This document shows positions 5,360 to 8,586 of a DNA stretch of 8,586 bases, one piece after another (positions within the stretch are counted from its first letter, which is position 1; the number at the start of each line of letters is the position of its first letter). The stretch is from Scatomorpha sp036653715 (GTDB taxonomy: Bacteria; Bacillota; Clostridia; Oscillospirales; Oscillospiraceae). The stretch spans positions 1 through 8,586 of the forward strand of contig JAVVTL010000064.1 of NCBI GenBank assembly GCA_036653715.1, read 5' to 3'. Made by a program: the position numbers and the translations under genes. The notes under the pieces are model-generated. The model was given only the letters and a program-made list of their open reading frames with translations. It ran no database searches and was not told where the DNA came from.

Positions 5360-6646
5360 ATGAATCGCAAAAAGCTTGGGGCGAGAAAATGGTTTTCGCT
5401 CATCCTAATCGGTCTTGTGGGGCAGTTTGCCTGGACCATCGAAAATATGTATTTTAACGTATATCTTTATAACACAGTTTCCACGAATCCGGACTACATA
5501 GCCGCCATGGTCGCCTTCAGCGCCGCCGCCGCAACGCTCACGACCCTCGTCATGGGCGCTCTGTCCGACAGAGTCGGCAGGAGGAAGCTCTTTATCTGCG
5601 CGGGCTATATTCTTTGGGGGCTTTCGACCGCCGTCTTTGGGCTTGTGACCGTCGAAAACGCGGCGCGGCTCTTTCCCGCCGCCTCCGCCGTCACCGCCGC
5701 CGCCGTCATGATAGTCGTCCTCGACTGTCTCATGACCTTTTTCGGCTCCACGGCGAACGACGCCGCCTTCAACGCCTGGCTGACGGACGCGACAGACGAG
5801 ACAAATCGCGGGCGCACCGAGTCCGTCCTTGCGATTCTGCCGCTCATATCCATGCTCATCATCTTCGGCGGCTTCGACTCTCTTACCCGCGCGGGGCGCT
5901 GGCAGGAGTTCTTCGGCATATTCGGCGTTTTAGTGACCCTCACGGGAATCGCCGCCATTTTCCTTCTGCGCGACGAGCCGGGCCTTGCGCCCAAGCGCGA
6001 CAGCTATTGGGCGAACCTCGTCTACGGTCTGCGCCCCTCCGTAGTGCGGAAAAACCCCGAGCTTTATCTCTCACTGCTCGCGTTTTTCCTCTTTTCCGTT
6101 GCCGTGCAGGTCTTTTTTCCCTACCTCATCATATATATCCAAACCTTCCTCGGCATCGAAAACTATGCCCTTGTGCTCGGCGCCGTGCTGCTCACGGCCT
6201 CCGCCGTCAGCGTGCTCTCCGGCAGGATAATCGACAGGGTCGGAAAGCTGCGCTTTGCCGTACCCGCGTCGGCTGTCATGCTCTTGGGCCTTGTCGGGAT
6301 GTATTTCGTCCGCGGCTCCCTCGCCGTGATAATCGCGGGCAGCGTCATGATGTCGGGCTATATGCTCGTCACCGCCGCCCTCTCCGGCAAGGTGCGCGAC
6401 TGTACGCCGAGGGACAAGGTCGGGCATTTTCAGGGCATCCGCATGATTTTCGCCGTGCTGCTGCCCATGATAATCGGGCCGTTCCTTGGCTCGGCGGTCA
6501 TCAAAAACGGCGGCGGCGAATACGTCGAGCTCGGCGTCACGAAGACCGCGCCCACGCCCGGAATTTTCCTTGCCTCCGCCGTCGTCCTGCTCTGCGTCTT
6601 CATACCCATACTGCTTTTGAAAAGGAGGGAGAAAAATGCTCACTGA
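5360..6646 (+). CDS. Major facilitator superfamily transporter, probable sugar/glycoside importer
   Basis: This 428-residue protein has about 12 hydrophobic segments and is likely a cytoplasmic-membrane secondary transporter. The MFS loop 2-3 motif is present as GALSDRVGRRK (66-76), and a second-half copy appears as GRIIDRVGK (288-296). A charged cytoplasmic loop (about 203-232, RDEPGLAPKRDSYW) separates the two six-helix halves. The N-terminal GQFAWTIENMYFNVYLYN (21-38) and TANDAAFNAWLTD (131-143) resemble sugar carriers of the SLC45/GPH-like type often found beside glycoside hydrolases; I assign this from memory of the family. The start is supported by AGAGGTG five bases upstream. Its last 11 bases overlap the hydrolase start, so the two are co-transcribed and probably co-translated. 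The substrate is inferred to be a small glycoside imported intact; it cannot be read from the sequence. Confidence 0.85.
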   Translation: MNRKKLGARKWFSLILIGLVGQFAWTIENMYFNVYLYNTVSTNPDYIAAMVAFSAAAATLTTLVMGALSDRVGRRKLFICAGYILWGLSTAVFGLVTVENAARLFPAASAVTAAAVMIVVLDCLMTFFGSTANDAAFNAWLTDATDETNRGRTESVLAILPLISMLIIFGGFDSLTRAGRWQEFFGIFGVLVTLTGIAAIFLLRDEPGLAPKRDSYWANLVYGLRPSVVRKNPELYLSLLAFFLFSVAVQVFFPYLIIYIQTFLGIENYALVLGAVLLTASAVSVLSGRIIDRVGKLRFAVPASAVMLLGLVGMYFVRGSLAVIIAGSVMMSGYMLVTAALSGKVRDCTPRDKVGHFQGIRMIFAVLLPMIIGPFLGSAVIKNGGGEYVELGVTKTAPTPGIFLASAVVLLCVFIPILLLKRREKNAH

Positions 6647-8336
6647 ATGGGGCAAAAGCCTTGACCGGGAGCACCCGCTCCCCGAATACCCCCGCCCGCA
6701 GCTCGTCCGCGAGAGCTACCTCAACCTCAACGGGCGCTGGCAATACGCCATCACAAGCTCCGACACGCCGCCCGAGCGCTGGGACGGCTTCATAATCGTC
6801 CCCTTCTCGCCCGAAACGTCGCTCTCCGGCGTGGAACGGAGCCTCTCCCCGCGCGAATATCTTTGGTATCGCCGTCCGCTCACGCTGCCCGAGGGCTTCA
6901 ACGTCGGCAGGGTGCTACTGCACTTCGGCGCCGTCGATCAGGAGGCAACGGTATATTTAGACGGGCGCGAGGTCTGCTCGCACGTCGGCGGCTACCTCCC
7001 CTTTGACGCGGATATAAGCGACGCGCTCGCCGCCGAGAACGAGCTCATCGTCCGCGTCCGCGACTTCAGCGACAAGTCCTTTCACACTCGCGGCAAGCAG
7101 AAGACAAAGCGCGGCGGCATTTGGTATACCCCGCAGAGCGGCATTTGGCAGACCGTCTGGTGCGAATCCGTGCCCGAGAGCCACATAAAAAATCTGCGCC
7201 TCACCCCCCGACTCGACGAGGGCGCGGTGGACGTTTTTGTGGAGGGCGAGGGCGAGGTCACCGCCCGCATAGGCGAGGACGAATACGCCTTCCCCGCCGG
7301 CGTCACCGCAAGGCTGAAGCTTTCCGACACGCGCCCATGGTCGCCGGAGGAGCCGTATCTGCACGACATTTCCCTGAACCTCGGCGACGACTGCGTGACG
7401 AGCTATTTTGCCCTGCGCAAATTTTCCGTTGGCACGGATAAGCTCGGCGTGAAGCGCCTGTTTCTCAATAATGAGCCGTATTTCCACAACGGCCTGCTCG
7501 ACCAGGGCTACTGGCCCGACGGCCTCTATACCGCGCCCTCGGACGCCGCGCTCATCTTTGATATCCGTACCGCCAAGGACATGGGCTTCAACCTGCTCCG
7601 CAAGCACATAAAGGTCGAGCCGCTTCGCTGGTACTATCACTGCGACAGGCTCGGGATGCTCGTTTGGCAGGACATGCCCTGCGGCGGCGGGCGCTATTCG
7701 CCGCTCACGGTCAGCACCCCGCTTTTCACCGGCGCGCACATGAAGGACAGTGCCTACGGCCGCTTCGGCAGGAGCGACGCCGAGGGGCGGGAGGAATTCA
7801 CCGCCGAGCTGCGGGAGCTTGTCGCACACCTCTATAATTGCCCCTGCATCGCCATGTGGGTCCCCTTCAACGAGGGCTGGGGGCAGTTCGACGCCGCCGA
7901 GAATGTCGCCGCCATACTCGAGCTGGACGACAGCCGCACCATTGACCACGCCAGCGGCTGGCACGACCAGGGCATAGGCGAAATCAAGAGCCTGCACGTC
8001 TATTTCGACGAATACGCCTACAAGCCCGATAAGCTCGGGCGCTGTGTCGTGCTCTCCGAATTTGGCGGCTACTCCCACGCCGTGGCGGGTCATGCCTATT
8101 CCGAAAAGCCCTTCGGCTACAAGAAATTTTCCTCGCCGGAATCGCTCCGTCAGGGGCTTATGGAGCTTTACGACGGGCAGATACGCCCCGCGGTAAAGGC
8201 CGGCCTCGCCGCCTGTGTCTACACCCAGCTCTCCGACGTGGAGGACGAGCAGAACGGCCTTATCACCTACGACCGCGCCGTCATAAAGCTCCCCCCCGCC
8301 GCCGTGAACTCGCTCTCGCGCCTTAAGCTCATATAA
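6636..8336 (+). CDS. Glycoside hydrolase family 2, cytoplasmic beta-glycosidase
   Basis: This 566-residue enzyme has the three-domain GH2 core: a jelly-roll sugar-binding domain (about 20-180, beginning SYLNLNGRWQY), a short immunoglobulin-like sandwich (about 183-265) and a TIM barrel (about 268-566). The retaining catalytic pair is visible: acid/base Glu413 in VPFNEGWGQFD and nucleophile Glu475 in VVLSEFGGYSH. Other family marks are HYxxxDRLGMLVWQDMP-like residues at 334-348 and TQLSDVEDEQNGLITYDR (530-547). There is no signal peptide, so it acts on imported substrate, fitting the overlapping transporter gene. AGGAGG lies seven bases before ATG 6636, inside the transporter gene. It is far shorter than LacZ-type enzymes and lacks the NxKG motif of beta-glucuronidases. 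Specificity (galactoside, mannoside, arabinoside or other) is open. Confidence 0.92.
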   Translation: MLTEWGKSLDREHPLPEYPRPQLVRESYLNLNGRWQYAITSSDTPPERWDGFIIVPFSPETSLSGVERSLSPREYLWYRRPLTLPEGFNVGRVLLHFGAVDQEATVYLDGREVCSHVGGYLPFDADISDALAAENELIVRVRDFSDKSFHTRGKQKTKRGGIWYTPQSGIWQTVWCESVPESHIKNLRLTPRLDEGAVDVFVEGEGEVTARIGEDEYAFPAGVTARLKLSDTRPWSPEEPYLHDISLNLGDDCVTSYFALRKFSVGTDKLGVKRLFLNNEPYFHNGLLDQGYWPDGLYTAPSDAALIFDIRTAKDMGFNLLRKHIKVEPLRWYYHCDRLGMLVWQDMPCGGGRYSPLTVSTPLFTGAHMKDSAYGRFGRSDAEGREEFTAELRELVAHLYNCPCIAMWVPFNEGWGQFDAAENVAAILELDDSRTIDHASGWHDQGIGEIKSLHVYFDEYAYKPDKLGRCVVLSEFGGYSHAVAGHAYSEKPFGYKKFSSPESLRQGLMELYDGQIRPAVKAGLAACVYTQLSDVEDEQNGLITYDRAVIKLPPAAVNSLSRLKLI

Positions 8337-8340
8337 AAGC

Positions 8341-8380
8341 AATGACGCCGCCCCAATGAAGGGTCGGCGTCATTTATTTT
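8341..8380. terminator. Rho-independent terminator after the hydrolase, probably bidirectional
   Basis: AATGACGCCG (8341-8350) pairs perfectly with CGGCGTCATT (8365-8374), with three more G-C pairs possible inside the loop. On the plus strand the stem runs into TTTATTTT, ending the GH2 operon four bases after its stop. On the minus strand the stem is followed by GCTTTTAT, which would also end the convergent HTH gene. The HTH stop codon lies inside the right arm. Confidence 0.85.
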
Positions 8381-8579
8381 CATAGCGCATGATGTCGCTG
8401 AGTTGGCAATCGAGGTAGGCGCAGATTCTCGCCAAAACGTCCAAATCGACGCGCGAGACTTTGTTGTTGCAGTAGTTCTGAAGCTGCGTCCGCTGCATTC
8501 CGGCACCGAGCACCAACTTGTTCTTGCTGATTCCCCGCGAAATCCGATATTCGTCAAGAGTTAAAATCACCCTGCCCAC
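8370..8579 (-). CDS. Small Xre/Cro-CI-type helix-turn-helix protein (start uncertain)
   Basis: This predicted 69-residue protein consists almost entirely of one Cro/C1-type HTH domain: LDEYRISRGISKNKLVLGAGMQRTQLQNYCNN (about 8-39) contains the helix-turn-helix, followed by the usual closing helices VDLDVLARICAYLDCQLSDIM. Such minimal proteins are common in Clostridia as stand-alone transcription factors, and some act as antitoxins. The GTG at 8579 is the longest visible start, but no ribosome binding site is seen and the frame has no stop before the right edge, so the true start may lie outside. The gene converges on the GH2 operon, and its TGA at 8370-8372 falls inside the shared terminator stem. 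Targets are unknown; nothing links it to the palindromes at 5214-5319. Confidence 0.75.
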   Translation of the reverse strand: MGRVILTLDEYRISRGISKNKLVLGAGMQRTQLQNYCNNKVSRVDLDVLARICAYLDCQLSDIMRYENK

Positions 8580-8586
8580 ACTTTTT

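Noticed and set aside
5614..6795. 393-codon plus-strand frame overlapping the transporter and GH2 genes
   Set aside because: Extremely Arg-rich out-of-frame translation without domains; the overlapping transporter frame shows clear membrane segments and MFS motifs.
6957..8342. 461-codon open frame on the minus strand antisense to the GH2 gene
   Set aside because: Low-information composition, no family motif and no promoter; the GH2 frame has intact catalytic motifs.
1..8586. CRISPR arrays, tRNA or rRNA genes, insertion sequences, attachment sites
   Set aside because: No regularly spaced repeats, no tRNA-like cloverleaf, no transposase or integrase frame and no terminal repeats were seen.

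Overview
The window carries two divergently transcribed operons and the edge of a third transcription unit. On the minus strand, from about 5047 to the left edge, lies an rnf operon in the order rnfC-rnfD-rnfG-rnfE-rnfA-rnfB. It encodes the membrane-bound ferredoxin:NAD+ oxidoreductase (Rnf complex). The six genes are packed with 1-base stop/start overlaps or gaps of 12-14 bases. Only rnfB is incomplete; it runs off the left edge. On the plus strand, 5360-8336, a two-gene operon encodes a 12-TM major facilitator transporter and a cytoplasmic family-2 glycoside hydrolase. These probably form an uptake-and-cleavage unit for a small beta-glycoside. A strong hairpin terminator follows, and a short Xre-family HTH gene converges on it from the right edge.

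Organism: the CDGEAB gene order, consensus AGGAGG ribosome binding sites, absence of nqr-type genes, AT-rich intergenic DNA next to GC-rich coding DNA, and a sugar transporter plus GH2 pair all fit an anaerobic Clostridia-class Firmicute. A GC-rich gut lineage (Oscillospiraceae-like) is plausible. This is inference; no 16S or other marker gene is present.

The 312-base gap between the operons (5048-5359) is the only substantial non-coding stretch and the most informative part of the window. It holds a TATAAT-type promoter for rnf, a sequence very close to the binding consensus of the NADH-sensing repressor Rex just upstream of it, and a second weaker copy 20 bp closer that touches the -35. It also holds a near-consensus promoter for the transporter gene whose -35 sits inside a 9+9 bp inverted repeat, and a separate 9+9 bp inverted repeat in the middle.

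How the genes work together: RnfC (NADH/FMN side) and RnfB (ferredoxin side) are cytoplasmic-facing Fe-S subunits. RnfA and RnfE form the core membrane pair around a [2Fe-2S] cluster. RnfD and RnfG carry covalent FMN. Electron flow from reduced ferredoxin to NAD+ drives Na+ or H+ export. The transporter-hydrolase pair would feed sugar into the fermentative metabolism that generates reduced ferredoxin and NADH. I see no novel defence, mobile or RNA system; the items worth a second look are regulatory.
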